Part shown: positions 6,666 through 15,635 of the stretch, in pieces | How the letters are laid out: each line of letters starts with the position of its first letter | Position numbering within the stretch: the first letter of the stretch is position 1 | Assembly (NCBI GenBank): GCA_947168565.1 | Contig: CAMVMM010000007.1 | Span: 1-64,000, forward strand | Direction of reading: 5' to 3' | Length of the DNA stretch: 64,000 nucleotides | From: an uncultured Clostridia bacterium | GTDB taxonomy: Bacteria > Bacillota > Clostridia > Christensenellales > CAG-138 | The notes under the pieces: generated by a model | The model's database searches: none | What the model was told of the DNA's origin: nothing | Seen by the model: only the letters and a program-made list of their open reading frames with translations | Program-made: the position numbers and the translations under genes

Positions 6666-8363
6666 ATGAAAGGGAAATTCTATAATTACGTTGTTATCAA
6701 TGCCATGAGCGCCTACGGCAGGCATTGCACCAGAAGATACAAGCATATAGCCCCAAAGGCGGACGATTTCAGCGAGAAGCTTCTTTTGAAGCACCTTAAA
6801 AGGAATCAAAACACCGAATACGGCAAAAAATACGATTTTGCGTCCATCCATTCCGTGCGCGAATATCAGGACAGGGTGCCGTTCACCACCTACGACGACT
6901 ATATCCCCTACGTTGAGCGAATGGCGCAGACAGGCGAGCAGAATCTGCTTTCGAGCGACACCATAAACTTTTTCGCCACCACCTCCGGCACCACTGGCGT
7001 TACAAAGCGCATACCCGTGGTCCACCGCTCCTACAACCCCGTTTTCCGCGCCGCCTCCATCATATACAATATGATAAACGACAATATGCGCAAAACGGGA
7101 GTTCACGCCGGAAGAGGTCTCAACACGCTTGAATCCGGCTGCGAATACACGCCCAGCGGCATCCGCGAGGGCTATATCTCATCCTTCGTAATGTCCAGCG
7201 CCGGCTCCGTCGTGCCGGCTATTACCTGCATCCCCAAGGAGGTTTTCGGCTACGGCGTGGGCGTGGATATGAAATACATCAAGGCAAGGTATTCGCTTGC
7301 CGACCGCGATCTTGTTTACCTGATGAGCATCTTCATGTCCACCCTCACCGACCTTATGAAATATATTTCCGAAAACAGGGAGATGCTTATCAAGGATATA
7401 GCCGAGGGCAGGATCGACGGCTCCGTGAAGCTGCCGCCCGAGCTGCGCGCCAAGCTTGAAAAAAAGCTCAAGCCTGATCCCGAGCGCGCAAAGGAGCTTG
7501 AAGCCGCCATAGATTTTTCCAAACCCGAGGGCATAGTTCACCGCATCTGGCCCAAGGTCAGCACCGTGGTGGCGATCGGCGGAGGCGAATTTGAAACCTT
7601 TTACCGCCGCATGAAAACTTACTGCGGGCCGGACGTGCGCTTCTGCTTTGAAATGTATGCCTCGAGCGAAGCGCTTGTGGCAAGCTCCTTTGAAAACGAT
7701 GATCCGAACTACGTTATGATCCCGGATTCCGGCTTTTTTGAGTTTATTCCCGTGGATGATGAGAGCTTCGATGAAACGAAGGACCGCCCGCTTCTTATGC
7801 ACGAGCTGGAGGAGGGCAAGAATTACGAGGTGGTGGTAACCAACCTTGCGGGTCTGTACCGCTACCGCATCAAGGACGTTATAAAGGTCGTGGGCTATAA
7901 GGAAAAGCTGCCCCTTGTGCGCTTTGCCTACCGCAAGCAGCAGATGATAAATATCACCGGCCTCAAGCTCACGGCGGAGCACATGGTGAGCACCATGCGC
8001 AATATAGCCGAGCGCCTGAAAATGCACATAAACGATTACAGCGTTTATGCCGACACGGAGTCCGAACCGTGGAGGCTGCGCGTGTTCATCGAATTTGAGG
8101 AGGAGCTGCCCGAGGGCGTCGACATGAGCGCTATCTTCGACGAGGAGCTTGCCAAGGTAAACGAGGAGCACGGCAGAATGCTTGAGATAGGCGAATCCTC
8201 CCCCAGCGAGGTGTGCATAATGCGCAAAAACGCATATCTGGAGCTGCGCGAGAAAAACGCCTCCAAGAAGATATCCGACAGCCAGGTCAAGTCCATCCGC
8301 TACGTAAAAAACAAGGAGCAGCTTGACGATCTGATGGCAAGGGTTATAAGGACTTATAAATAA
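6666..8363 (+). CDS. GH3-family acyl-acid amido synthetase (ANL superfamily)
   Basis: A 565-residue protein of the GH3 family, best known from plant enzymes that join auxin or jasmonate to amino acids through an acyl-adenylate. The three adenylating motifs are visible: phosphate loop TTSGTTGVTKRIPV (105-118), YASSEA (331-336) and YRYRIKDVIKV (398-408), ahead of a small C-terminal domain. It starts with GGTGGAG and AAGG close upstream of the ATG. It is followed 15 bases later by an amide-cleaving Ntn hydrolase gene, so the pair may make and break an acyl-amine conjugate. Bacterial GH3 substrates are mostly unknown, and the acyl and amine partners cannot be read from sequence. Confidence 0.85.
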   Translation: MKGKFYNYVVINAMSAYGRHCTRRYKHIAPKADDFSEKLLLKHLKRNQNTEYGKKYDFASIHSVREYQDRVPFTTYDDYIPYVERMAQTGEQNLLSSDTINFFATTSGTTGVTKRIPVVHRSYNPVFRAASIIYNMINDNMRKTGVHAGRGLNTLESGCEYTPSGIREGYISSFVMSSAGSVVPAITCIPKEVFGYGVGVDMKYIKARYSLADRDLVYLMSIFMSTLTDLMKYISENREMLIKDIAEGRIDGSVKLPPELRAKLEKKLKPDPERAKELEAAIDFSKPEGIVHRIWPKVSTVVAIGGGEFETFYRRMKTYCGPDVRFCFEMYASSEALVASSFENDDPNYVMIPDSGFFEFIPVDDESFDETKDRPLLMHELEEGKNYEVVVTNLAGLYRYRIKDVIKVVGYKEKLPLVRFAYRKQQMINITGLKLTAEHMVSTMRNIAERLKMHINDYSVYADTESEPWRLRVFIEFEEELPEGVDMSAIFDEELAKVNEEHGRMLEIGESSPSEVCIMRKNAYLELREKNASKKISDSQVKSIRYVKNKEQLDDLMARVIRTYK

Positions 8364-8377
8364 TATCGGAGTTTTAT

Positions 8378-9445
8378 ATGGATAAAAAAGAACGCAGAGG
8401 GCTTGAGGACGAAACGCTGCGCACACTCAAAAAGGTTTCCGACCACCTGTATTTACTGGAGTACAGGTATCCCTACGATATCGACGACGCGCTGAAGCAC
8501 GGCTTAAAGGGTATGATCGATCTTGCGCTGTACGCGCAGAAGCAGACCCGCTCGCCCCTTCCCGTAAATCCCAAGCCGGGCAGCTTCGCCTGCTCCGCCT
8601 TCAACACGCGCAACGGGAGCGGCGAGCCCATCATGGGGCGCAATTTCGACTATAAGGAGTCGGACTGCTTCGTGCTTTGGACGCATCCGGAAAAGGGCTA
8701 CCGCTCCATCAGCACCGGCACGCTCAATTTCATGCTTTACGGCGTGAAGCATATAAGGCTTGAAAAGGCAAAGCGCCCGCTGCGCCTGCTTTCCGCGCCC
8801 TTCGTGCCGATGGACGGCATGAACGAAAAGGGGCTTGCTATAGCGGTGCTTGAGATAAAGGCGAAGCCCACAAAGCAAAAAACGGGCAAAACGCCCATCC
8901 TCACGCCCATCGCCATCCGCGCCGCGCTGGATAAATGCGCCACCGTGAGCGAGGCTGTGGAGCTGTTTTCACAATACGATATGCACGACCTTATCGGCGT
9001 GAACTACCACTATTTCATTTCCGACAGGAGCGGCGCAAGCGTTGTGATAGAATACGTGAACAACGAAATGCGCGTTATCCCGCAGACCGTGGAGGGTGAA
9101 AAGCTGGTTTTGACCAATCATTTTCTTTCCAAGGACGGGGACAACGCAAGGGGGCGCGGCTTTGAGCGGCTTGAAAACATCACCTGCGCGATCGCGGAGG
9201 GCAGCACGAGCGAAACCGAGGCAATGCGCATTCTTGGGAGCAACACGCTTTATTATACGCACCCCACTCTCAAGCATCAGGTCATCACGGTTTGGAGCAA
9301 CGTGTTCAACCTTGAAAACGGCACTCAGCTCACCTGCTCCAATATGGATTACAATAATATCTTCCGCTTCTCGCTGGATAAGCCGCTTGAATATGAGCGC
9401 ATTAAGGCAAAGCTTGAGTTGACCGGCGGCAGAATGCACGATTGA
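8378..9445 (+). CDS. Choloylglycine-hydrolase / C45-like Ntn amide hydrolase
   Basis: A 355-residue member of the linear amide C-N hydrolase group (bile salt hydrolase, penicillin V acylase, acyl-CoA:6-APA acyltransferase relatives). The candidate nucleophile is the Cys in SFACSAFNTRNG at about residue 71, followed by the family motif MGRNFDY. As it is internal, about 70 residues would have to be removed autocatalytically to expose it, as in C45-type proenzymes. No signal peptide is present, so it should act in the cytosol. The gene is 15 bases behind the GH3-type amide synthetase and almost certainly cotranscribed. Bile salts, N-acyl amino acids or a product of the GH3 enzyme are all possible substrates. 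Confidence 0.82.
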   Translation: MDKKERRGLEDETLRTLKKVSDHLYLLEYRYPYDIDDALKHGLKGMIDLALYAQKQTRSPLPVNPKPGSFACSAFNTRNGSGEPIMGRNFDYKESDCFVLWTHPEKGYRSISTGTLNFMLYGVKHIRLEKAKRPLRLLSAPFVPMDGMNEKGLAIAVLEIKAKPTKQKTGKTPILTPIAIRAALDKCATVSEAVELFSQYDMHDLIGVNYHYFISDRSGASVVIEYVNNEMRVIPQTVEGEKLVLTNHFLSKDGDNARGRGFERLENITCAIAEGSTSETEAMRILGSNTLYYTHPTLKHQVITVWSNVFNLENGTQLTCSNMDYNNIFRFSLDKPLEYERIKAKLELTGGRMHD

Positions 9446-9459
9446 CGGAGCATTCGACC

Positions 9460-9531
9460 ATGGAAGCGGACAAACGACCGAAATTAAAAGACAAAAAGGC
9501 AAAAAATCAAAGAATCAGACAGAATAATTAA
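9460..9531 (+). CDS. Possible 23-residue basic peptide
   Basis: A short frame from ATG to TAA with GGAG ten bases upstream encodes 23 residues, almost half of them Lys or Arg and no hydrophobic stretch. It lies in the 106-base gap between the Ntn hydrolase and the ABC exporter genes. It may be a leader peptide or chance. Family unknown. Confidence 0.25.
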   Translation: MEADKRPKLKDKKAKNQRIRQNN

Positions 9532-9551
9532 GCTGCAAAGGTGATTTTGTT

Positions 9552-10277
9552 ATGGAAAAAAACGGCGCAAACAGAAATATTATCCTGAGCGCTAAGGACC
9601 TTGTGAAAACCTACGGAAAGGGAGAGGCGCAGGTCCACGCTCTCGGCGGCGTTTCGCTCGATATTTACGAGGGCGAGCTGCTTGCCATACTCGGAAGCTC
9701 CGGCTCGGGCAAGAGCACCCTTTTAAATATGCTCGGCGGCATGGATCAGCCGGACAGCGGCAGCATCACGGTCGGCGGGCGCGAGCTGCGCACCATGAAG
9801 GACCGCGAGCTCACCAGATACAGGCGGGACGACGTCGGCTTCGTTTTCCAATCCTTCAACCTTATCGCCGAGCTTACGGCAAAGGAAAACGTGGCGATGA
9901 CCGCCGAGCCCTCCAAGGGTAAGAACTATATAAAAGAGATGCTGGAGCTTGTGGGTCTTGGCGCAAAGCTCAATTCCTACCCCATGCAGATGTCCGGCGG
10001 CGAGCAGCAGCGCGTTTCCATAGCCCGCGCGCTTGCAAAGGATCCGCGGCTGCTGCTTTGCGATGAGCCCACCGGCGCGCTTGATTACGAAACGGGCAAG
10101 CAGATCCTTATCGCGCTTGAAAAGCTTGTGCGCGAGCACGGCAAAACCGTTGTTATCGTTACCCACACGCAGGAGATAGGCCGAATGGCGGATCGCGTTA
10201 TCCGTATGCGCAGCGGCAAAATAATAGAGCAAACTGTAAACGAAAATCCCGTTTCAGCGGAGATCATGGAGTGGTAA
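9552..10277 (+). CDS. ABC transporter ATP-binding protein (MacB/LolD type)
   Basis: A 241-residue ATPase. Walker A is GSSGSGKST (about 51), the Q-loop lies in FVFQSFNL, the signature is [14 protein letters not shown] (about 147), and Walker B is [12 protein letters not shown]. This belongs to the MacB/LolD/FtsE-like group that works with FtsX-type permeases to export substrates or transmit mechanical force. The permease gene begins three bases after the stop codon, so the two form one transporter. The start has AAAGGTG ahead of it. The substrate is unknown; the proximity to the amide-metabolising pair makes a lipid or acyl-amide product a testable guess. Confidence 0.93.
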   Translation: MEKNGANRNIILSAKDLVKTYGKGEAQVHALGGVSLDIYEGELLAILGSSGSGKSTLLNMLGGMDQPDSGSITVGGRELRTMKDRELTRYRRDDVGFVFQSFNLIAELTAKENVAMTAEPSKGKNYIKEMLELVGLGAKLNSYPMQMSGGEQQRVSIARALAKDPRLLLCDEPTGALDYETGKQILIALEKLVREHGKTVVIVTHTQEIGRMADRVIRMRSGKIIEQTVNENPVSAEIMEW

Positions 10278-10280
10278 GCT

Positions 10281-13200
10281 ATGAGAAGGATGCTCCTTCC
10301 TATCATAAAAAAATACTGGAAGCTGCTGCTCTCCGCCATGCTGGTTTCCGCGCTCGGCTGCGGCATCATGGTGGGCATGAGCGGCGCATACCGTTCGCTC
10401 GACATATCTCTTGAGGGCTACGTGGATTCCTATCGCTATCCCTCCGCCGTGATCACCACGGACGTTGCAAACAGGAAAAAGATCGATTCGCTGCTTGCGC
10501 TTTCCGGCGTGAGAGCGGTGAACGCGAGGCTCTGCGGCGACACGGTCATGATCGGCGGCGACCGCCATCTTTCCGTGCGCGCTTTTTCCTGCAATGAGGA
10601 CGATCTTCAGAAATTCCATATCTGGCAGAGCGCGGACTGCGGCGAAAGGGAAACCGTGATGCTGGAGTATAATTTCGCTGTGGACAACGGCATAAAGCCG
10701 GGCGACACGGTGAAATTTCACATTGGCGATGAATACAGGGACTATGCCGTAAGCGCCATAGTTTCCGCGCCCGAAACGCTCAGCGTGCAGGTCACGGAGG
10801 ATTCATGGGGCGTGAACACCGATTTCGGGTACGCCTATTTCTCCGTTGAGCTGCTTGAAAAGGAATCCAAAAAGGAATACGACGATGCAAAAAACGAGCT
10901 GGACGATCAGGAGGATGAGCTCGACAAGGCTCAGCGCGATGCGGACAAGAGCTTTGAGGATATAAAAAACGGCCTCGACGACGCGCTGAGGCAGCTTCAG
11001 GAGAAGGACGCGCTCTTTGCCGATGCTCAAAAGGAGGCGGCGGAGCAGAAAAAGCTGCTGGAGGATAAGGCGGCGGAGCTTCGCAGAACCCGCGCTTCGC
11101 TTGAAAAGAACCTTGCGGACCTTGCGGACGCGGAAAAGCAGCTCAACGATGCAAAAGCCAAGCTGCCGGACGCGATCGCCGCGCTTGAAAACGGAATCGC
11201 TGCCGCGGATGAAGCCATAGATATGCTGCTTCAGGCAAAGGCGGGGCTTGCGCAGATAGACAGCGCGCTTGCGGACCTTAATTCGCAGCTTGCGCAGATA
11301 AAAACGAGCGATAATATTGCCGCGGTGAACGCGCTTCGCGTTCTGCCGCAGGATATGCTGCTCGACGATATCTTCCGCGCGGATTCGCAGCTCACCGATC
11401 TGATTGCCCTTGCAAGCGCAAACGGCTACACGATAGACGAATCGATGACCATCGGGGAGATACTGCCCACGCTCACGCTTTTTGTGAACACCGTGGAGCA
11501 CGATTACGCCTTCCTTGGCAACGAATACAACACTTCGCTCATAGAGCGCGCACGAAACGGCGAGGATATAGTGACCGAGCCCGGCTATATCGCCCTTGCG
11601 ACCGCGATCTCCCGCTACGACAACACGCTTGCGCATGGCGGCGATATCGTAACTGCTTACGACAACGCCTATGCCCGCTGCTCGTTTTTGCATGAGGAGA
11701 TACAGGCAAACGATCTTCCCGGCACGATAGCGATACTCGAGCGGCTCGATCCCAATATGACCTTGCGCGAGCTTCGGCAGAACGTTTCGCGGCTCAGAAG
11801 GCTTGTGAACGAGCTTCGCGCACAGGGCGTGCAGGTGAATACGATCGGCGACGTTGTGAACGCATACGACAGCTCCGTTTCCCAGCTTGAGAGCGCAATA
11901 GCGCAGCTCAATTCGCAGCGCGCCGATATAGTTGCGCAGCTTCAGCGTCAGGGCGTTCGTGAGCAGGATATAGACAGCAAGGTTTCGGAGCTGAGGTCGC
12001 AAAAGGCCGAGGCTCAAACTAATCTTGCCACAGCCCGCGCACAGCTTGCCGAGGTGGAGCGGCAGCTTGCCGCGATCCCCGGCGCAAGGCAGCAGCTCAA
12101 CGACGGCATAGCGCAGGTGGATAACGGCCTTGCGGAGATCGCCGAGGGCCTTATCGAGATCGACAGGCAGCTTGAGGAAGCCAGGGAGCAGCTTGACGAG
12201 GCGCACAGGGAGTATGAAAAGGGCGAGGCGGAGTATGAAAAGAGCTTTGCGGAGGCGATGAGCGAATTTGCCGAGCTGCGCTCGGAGCTTGAAAAGGCTT
12301 ATGCTCAGCTCGACGAAACCGAGGGCTACGAGGCGCTCTGCAACCAGTTCATGCTTTATTTCGACCCATCGCAGGATCAGGCAAAGCTGTTAAAGGCGGC
12401 GGAGACCGCGCTTGGGGACGATATCGAGATCAAAAAGAGCTTCACCTATGCCGATTCGGCGGTCAAAAACCGCATCGATATAAACCTTGAGCCGATAGAA
12501 ACCATGTCCACCTTCATGCCGATGGTGTTCTTCGTGGTGATACTTATCGTGGTGTTCCTGTTCATGTCCCTCGTTATCCGCCAGTGCAGGCGCGAGATAG
12601 GCATACTTCGCGCACTCGGCTTCACCTCCGGCAGCATACGCATGCTCTACTGCGGCGTGGACCTTGTGGTGTCCATACTCGCTATCATTCTTGGCACGGG
12701 CATCGGCATCGCGGTAATGCACTATGCGGGCTCGTATTTCAGGGATTTCTTCCCGCTGCCCACCTTTACCTACGAGCTGGACTACAAGCGCGCCATCCTT
12801 GCCGCCGTGCTCACCATACTCGTCGGTCAGGCCGCAACGCTTATCGGCACGAGCGTTATTTCCAAGATCTCGCCCTCCGAGGCGATGACGCGCCCCGCGC
12901 CCGTGAGTGCGAAGATTCCGAAGCTTATCTCAGCGCTCACCAAAAACGCGAAGCCCATGACCAAGTTCAGCATCAGCTCCATGCTGCGCAACAAGGCAAG
13001 GTTCATCTTCTCCGTGGTTTGCGTTGCGGCGTCCGTGATGATGATATTCTCATCCCTCGCGTTCATCACCAGCAAAAACCATATCCTCAAGGAGATGTAT
13101 ACCGACCGCATCCATTACGACTGCCAGCTCTTCTTCAAGGAGCAGCCCGATGACGAATACCGCGAAAAGCTTGCTTCGCTGGACTATGTTTCCGATCTGC

Positions 13201-14039
13201 AATCCCTGCGGTACTACGAATCCGAGCTTGAATTCAACGGCAAAAAGGAATCCGTGGTCGTGAACGCGCTTGAGGACGGCACCGATCAGATACGCATCTT
13301 CAATGAGCGCGGCGAGCGCATGAGCGCTCCCGGGGACGGCATCATCCTTGAAGCCCACGCGGCGGAGAGGCTCGGCGCCAAGGTTGGGGACAGCGTGAAG
13401 GTGGACGGCGTTCCCTTCACGGTGGAGGGCGTTTCCTCCCAGTCCGTGAGCTGGACGCAGTATATCTCCGATTCCGCCGCCCAAAGGCTTAAAACCGAAA
13501 GCCTCGGCTGCTATATCCTCGATATAGACGAATCGCACGAGGAGGCGCTGCTTTCGGAGCTTACCTCATCGGATAACTACCTGTATTCGGTGTTCACCCG
13601 CCTTTCCTTTGCGGGAAACGAGAAGATCTTCAAAACCTACGATCTTGCAAGCATGATAATCATCGGCTTTGCGATAATTATCGGTCTCACCATCGTTTAC
13701 AACACCACGCAGACCAATTTGCTTGAGCGCAAAAAGGAGCTTTGCGTTTTGAGAACGCTCGGCTTCCAGCGCTCGGAGATCTCAAGAAGCTGGTTTGCGC
13801 AGTCGCTGCTGCAGTTCCTTTGCTCGCTCGCCATCGGCCTCCCCCTCGGCGTGGTGATCGCAAGGGTGGCGCTCTCCAAGCTCAGCACGGAGGGCAGGGA
13901 GTACGTTTTTGCAAACGGCCCGAAGGAATACCTTATCACGGCGCTTATCGTGTTTGCGTACATACTGCTCAGCCATCTGCTTGCGATGCGCTCCGTAAAG
14001 CGCTGGAACCTCGTTGAAAACGTGAAGGAGAAGGAATGA
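10281..14039 (+). CDS. FtsX-like ABC permease with giant extracytoplasmic coiled coil
   Basis: A 1252-residue permease. A first membrane helix lies at residues 10-33 and a beta-rich MacB-type domain runs to about 190. Residues 190-690 are a charged Ala/Glu/Gln/Leu-rich coiled coil with heptads such as AQLDEAREQLDEA-like turns. The first FtsX core with three membrane helices lies at about 740-870, a second extracytoplasmic domain at 900-1100, and a second FtsX core at 1120-1245. Coiled-coil insertions in this position are known in Firmicute FtsX-like permeases, and a 500-residue arm could span much of the cell wall. The partner ATPase is immediately upstream and a strong terminator follows at 14090. 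Confidence 0.9.
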   Translation: MRRMLLPIIKKYWKLLLSAMLVSALGCGIMVGMSGAYRSLDISLEGYVDSYRYPSAVITTDVANRKKIDSLLALSGVRAVNARLCGDTVMIGGDRHLSVRAFSCNEDDLQKFHIWQSADCGERETVMLEYNFAVDNGIKPGDTVKFHIGDEYRDYAVSAIVSAPETLSVQVTEDSWGVNTDFGYAYFSVELLEKESKKEYDDAKNELDDQEDELDKAQRDADKSFEDIKNGLDDALRQLQEKDALFADAQKEAAEQKKLLEDKAAELRRTRASLEKNLADLADAEKQLNDAKAKLPDAIAALENGIAAADEAIDMLLQAKAGLAQIDSALADLNSQLAQIKTSDNIAAVNALRVLPQDMLLDDIFRADSQLTDLIALASANGYTIDESMTIGEILPTLTLFVNTVEHDYAFLGNEYNTSLIERARNGEDIVTEPGYIALATAISRYDNTLAHGGDIVTAYDNAYARCSFLHEEIQANDLPGTIAILERLDPNMTLRELRQNVSRLRRLVNELRAQGVQVNTIGDVVNAYDSSVSQLESAIAQLNSQRADIVAQLQRQGVREQDIDSKVSELRSQKAEAQTNLATARAQLAEVERQLAAIPGARQQLNDGIAQVDNGLAEIAEGLIEIDRQLEEAREQLDEAHREYEKGEAEYEKSFAEAMSEFAELRSELEKAYAQLDETEGYEALCNQFMLYFDPSQDQAKLLKAAETALGDDIEIKKSFTYADSAVKNRIDINLEPIETMSTFMPMVFFVVILIVVFLFMSLVIRQCRREIGILRALGFTSGSIRMLYCGVDLVVSILAIILGTGIGIAVMHYAGSYFRDFFPLPTFTYELDYKRAILAAVLTILVGQAATLIGTSVISKISPSEAMTRPAPVSAKIPKLISALTKNAKPMTKFSISSMLRNKARFIFSVVCVAASVMMIFSSLAFITSKNHILKEMYTDRIHYDCQLFFKEQPDDEYREKLASLDYVSDLQSLRYYESELEFNGKKESVVVNALEDGTDQIRIFNERGERMSAPGDGIILEAHAAERLGAKVGDSVKVDGVPFTVEGVSSQSVSWTQYISDSAAQRLKTESLGCYILDIDESHEEALLSELTSSDNYLYSVFTRLSFAGNEKIFKTYDLASMIIIGFAIIIGLTIVYNTTQTNLLERKKELCVLRTLGFQRSEISRSWFAQSLLQFLCSLAIGLPLGVVIARVALSKLSTEGREYVFANGPKEYLITALIVFAYILLSHLLAMRSVKRWNLVENVKEKE

Positions 14040-14089
14040 TTCGCGGCGATGAAGCCGTTGAACCGAGCATATTGCTTTCCCAATATAAA

Positions 14090-14124
14090 AGCGGACTGCC
14101 GCATTTTCGGCAGCCCGCTTTTTT
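14090..14124 (+). terminator. Intrinsic terminator after the ABC permease gene
   Basis: A stem formed by AGCGGACTGCCG and CGGCAGCCCGCT (one mismatch) is followed by six T residues, about 50 bases past the permease stop codon. Confidence 0.9.
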
Positions 14125-14314
14125 GCTGCCGTGACGAATGCCGGTGCCATCCGGCACCCAAAGCCATGATTCGTTCGGCAGCTCTTCCGCCGTATCCGCT
14201 CTCCCGCCCTCGATATTCGGAAAGCGGATTAGTAAATGAGGCGTCAATGGCAGGCAATAGCCCTGCAACGGCGGAAAAACGATTATTAACTTTTTATGTC
14301 AGCTCAAAAGTATA
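14125..14314. other. Gene-free stretch before the ahcY promoter
   Basis: Between the permease terminator and the ahcY promoter I see no supported gene. Minus-strand frames here have no ribosome sites and continue into the antisense of the permease gene. A short palindrome (GGTGCCATCCGGCACC) lies at about 14141-14157. Confidence 0.4.
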
Positions 14315-14343
14315 TTGAAAAAAATGCCGCACCGTGGTAGAAT
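14315..14343 (+). promoter_or_regulatory. Promoter of the ahcY-amidase operon
   Basis: TTGAAA at 14315-14320, 17-base spacer and TAGAAT at 14338-14343. The leader carries an AGCGCGG/CCGCGCT hairpin just before the ribosome site GGAGG. Confidence 0.75.
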
Positions 14344-14396
14344 AAAATAGGAATAAGCTGAGCGCGGCAGTTTTTTTCCGCGCTGTTGGAGGAATA

Positions 14397-15635
14397 ATGA
14401 GCACGATCAGAGATATTTCGCTTGCCGAGCTCGGCGCAAAGCGCATTGAATGGGTAAAGGATTTCATGCCTGTTTTAAGCGGGCTTCGTGAGCGCTTCAT
14501 CGCCGAGCAGCCCTTCAAGGGCATGCGCATTTCGGTTTGCGTTCATCTTGAGGCAAAAACGGCGTATCTTGGGCTCGTGCTGCGCGACGGCGGCGCCGAG
14601 GTTTCCATAACCGGCAGCAACCCGCTTTCCACCAAGGACGATATCTGCGCCGCGCTTGCGAGCATGGGCATGAACGTGAACGCCTTTTACGGCGCCACGC
14701 AGAGCGAATACTATGAGCATATCCGCAAAACGCTTGAATTCAAGCCCCATATCATTATAGACGACGGCGGCGAATTCGTTTCCATGCTCACCGAGAAGCA
14801 TCCCGAATACGCGGAAAACCTTATCGGCGGCTGCGAGGAGACCACCACCGGCATCCACAGGCTGCGCGCCCGGGCGAAGGAGGGCTCCCTGCCCTTCCCC
14901 ATGCTTGCGGTGAACGACGCAAACAGCAAGTATCTTTTCGACAACCGGCACGGCACCGGCCAAAGCGTTTGGGACGGCATAATGTATTCCACAAACAACA
15001 TGGTCGCAGGTCGCACGGTGGTCGTGGCAGGCTACGGCTACTGCTCAAGCGGCATTGCGAACCGCGCAAAGGGGCTTGGGGCAAACGTTATCGTAACGGA
15101 GGTGAACCCCTTCAGGGCGCTTGAGGCAGCCATGGACGGCTTCCGCGTTATGAAGATGGACGAGGCGGCTCCGCTTGGCGATATCTTCGTGTCCGCAACG
15201 GGCTGCCGCGACGTTATTCGCGCAAGGCATTTCGAGGTCATGAAGAATAACGCCATGCTTGCAAACGCCGGCCATTTCGACGTTGAGATCAACAAGCAGG
15301 AGCTGGAGGCCATGTCCACGGAGGTATTCGAGCGCAAGCCCTTTATCACCGGCTACCGCATGAAGGACGGCCGCATTCTGAATCTGCTTGCGGACGGCAG
15401 GCTGGTGAATATAGTTGCGGGAAACGGGCATCCCGCCGAGATAATGGATCTGAGCTTCGCGCTTCAGGCGCTTTCCGCGCGCTACCTTGCCATTCACGGC
15501 AGGCAGATGAAGCCCGATCTATACAACGTGCCCGAGGAGATAGACAACGAAGTGATTATGCTCAAGCTCCGCGCAATGGGTCTTGGGCTTGATGAGCTGA
15601 CTCAGCAGCAAAAGGATTATTTAGCCGGAAAATGA
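14397..15635 (+). CDS. ahcY: Adenosylhomocysteinase (S-adenosylhomocysteine hydrolase)
   Basis: A 412-residue SAH hydrolase. It reversibly splits S-adenosylhomocysteine to adenosine and homocysteine with bound NAD and so relieves product inhibition of methyltransferases. Visible signatures are CVHLEAKTAYL near the substrate site, the NDANSKYLFDNRHGTGQS block with the catalytic Asn, Lys and Asp residues, the NAD Rossmann loop VVAGYGYCSSG (about 210-220) and NAGHFDVEI near residue 290. The length matches the short bacterial and archaeal form without the extra insertion. GGAGG precedes the ATG. The stop overlaps the next start by four bases. An MTA/SAH deaminase is encoded 1.9 kb downstream, a second route of SAH disposal. 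Confidence 0.95.
   Translation: MSTIRDISLAELGAKRIEWVKDFMPVLSGLRERFIAEQPFKGMRISVCVHLEAKTAYLGLVLRDGGAEVSITGSNPLSTKDDICAALASMGMNVNAFYGATQSEYYEHIRKTLEFKPHIIIDDGGEFVSMLTEKHPEYAENLIGGCEETTTGIHRLRARAKEGSLPFPMLAVNDANSKYLFDNRHGTGQSVWDGIMYSTNNMVAGRTVVVAGYGYCSSGIANRAKGLGANVIVTEVNPFRALEAAMDGFRVMKMDEAAPLGDIFVSATGCRDVIRARHFEVMKNNAMLANAGHFDVEINKQELEAMSTEVFERKPFITGYRMKDGRILNLLADGRLVNIVAGNGHPAEIMDLSFALQALSARYLAIHGRQMKPDLYNVPEEIDNEVIMLKLRAMGLGLDELTQQQKDYLAGK

Noticed and set aside
7179..8426. Long minus-strand open frame opposite the GH3 gene
   Set aside because: The high GC at third positions of the real + strand gene keeps the antisense frame open. The product shows no domain and no ribosome site, while the + strand has clear GH3 motifs.
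10803..12206. Long minus-strand frame opposite the coiled-coil permease
   Set aside because: Mirror frame of the repetitive coiled coil; Leu/Arg-rich nonsense composition and no start signal.
14333..14396. SAH riboswitch before ahcY
   Set aside because: The leader is short and has only a simple AGCGCGG/CCGCGCT hairpin; the conserved SAH aptamer core is not visible.
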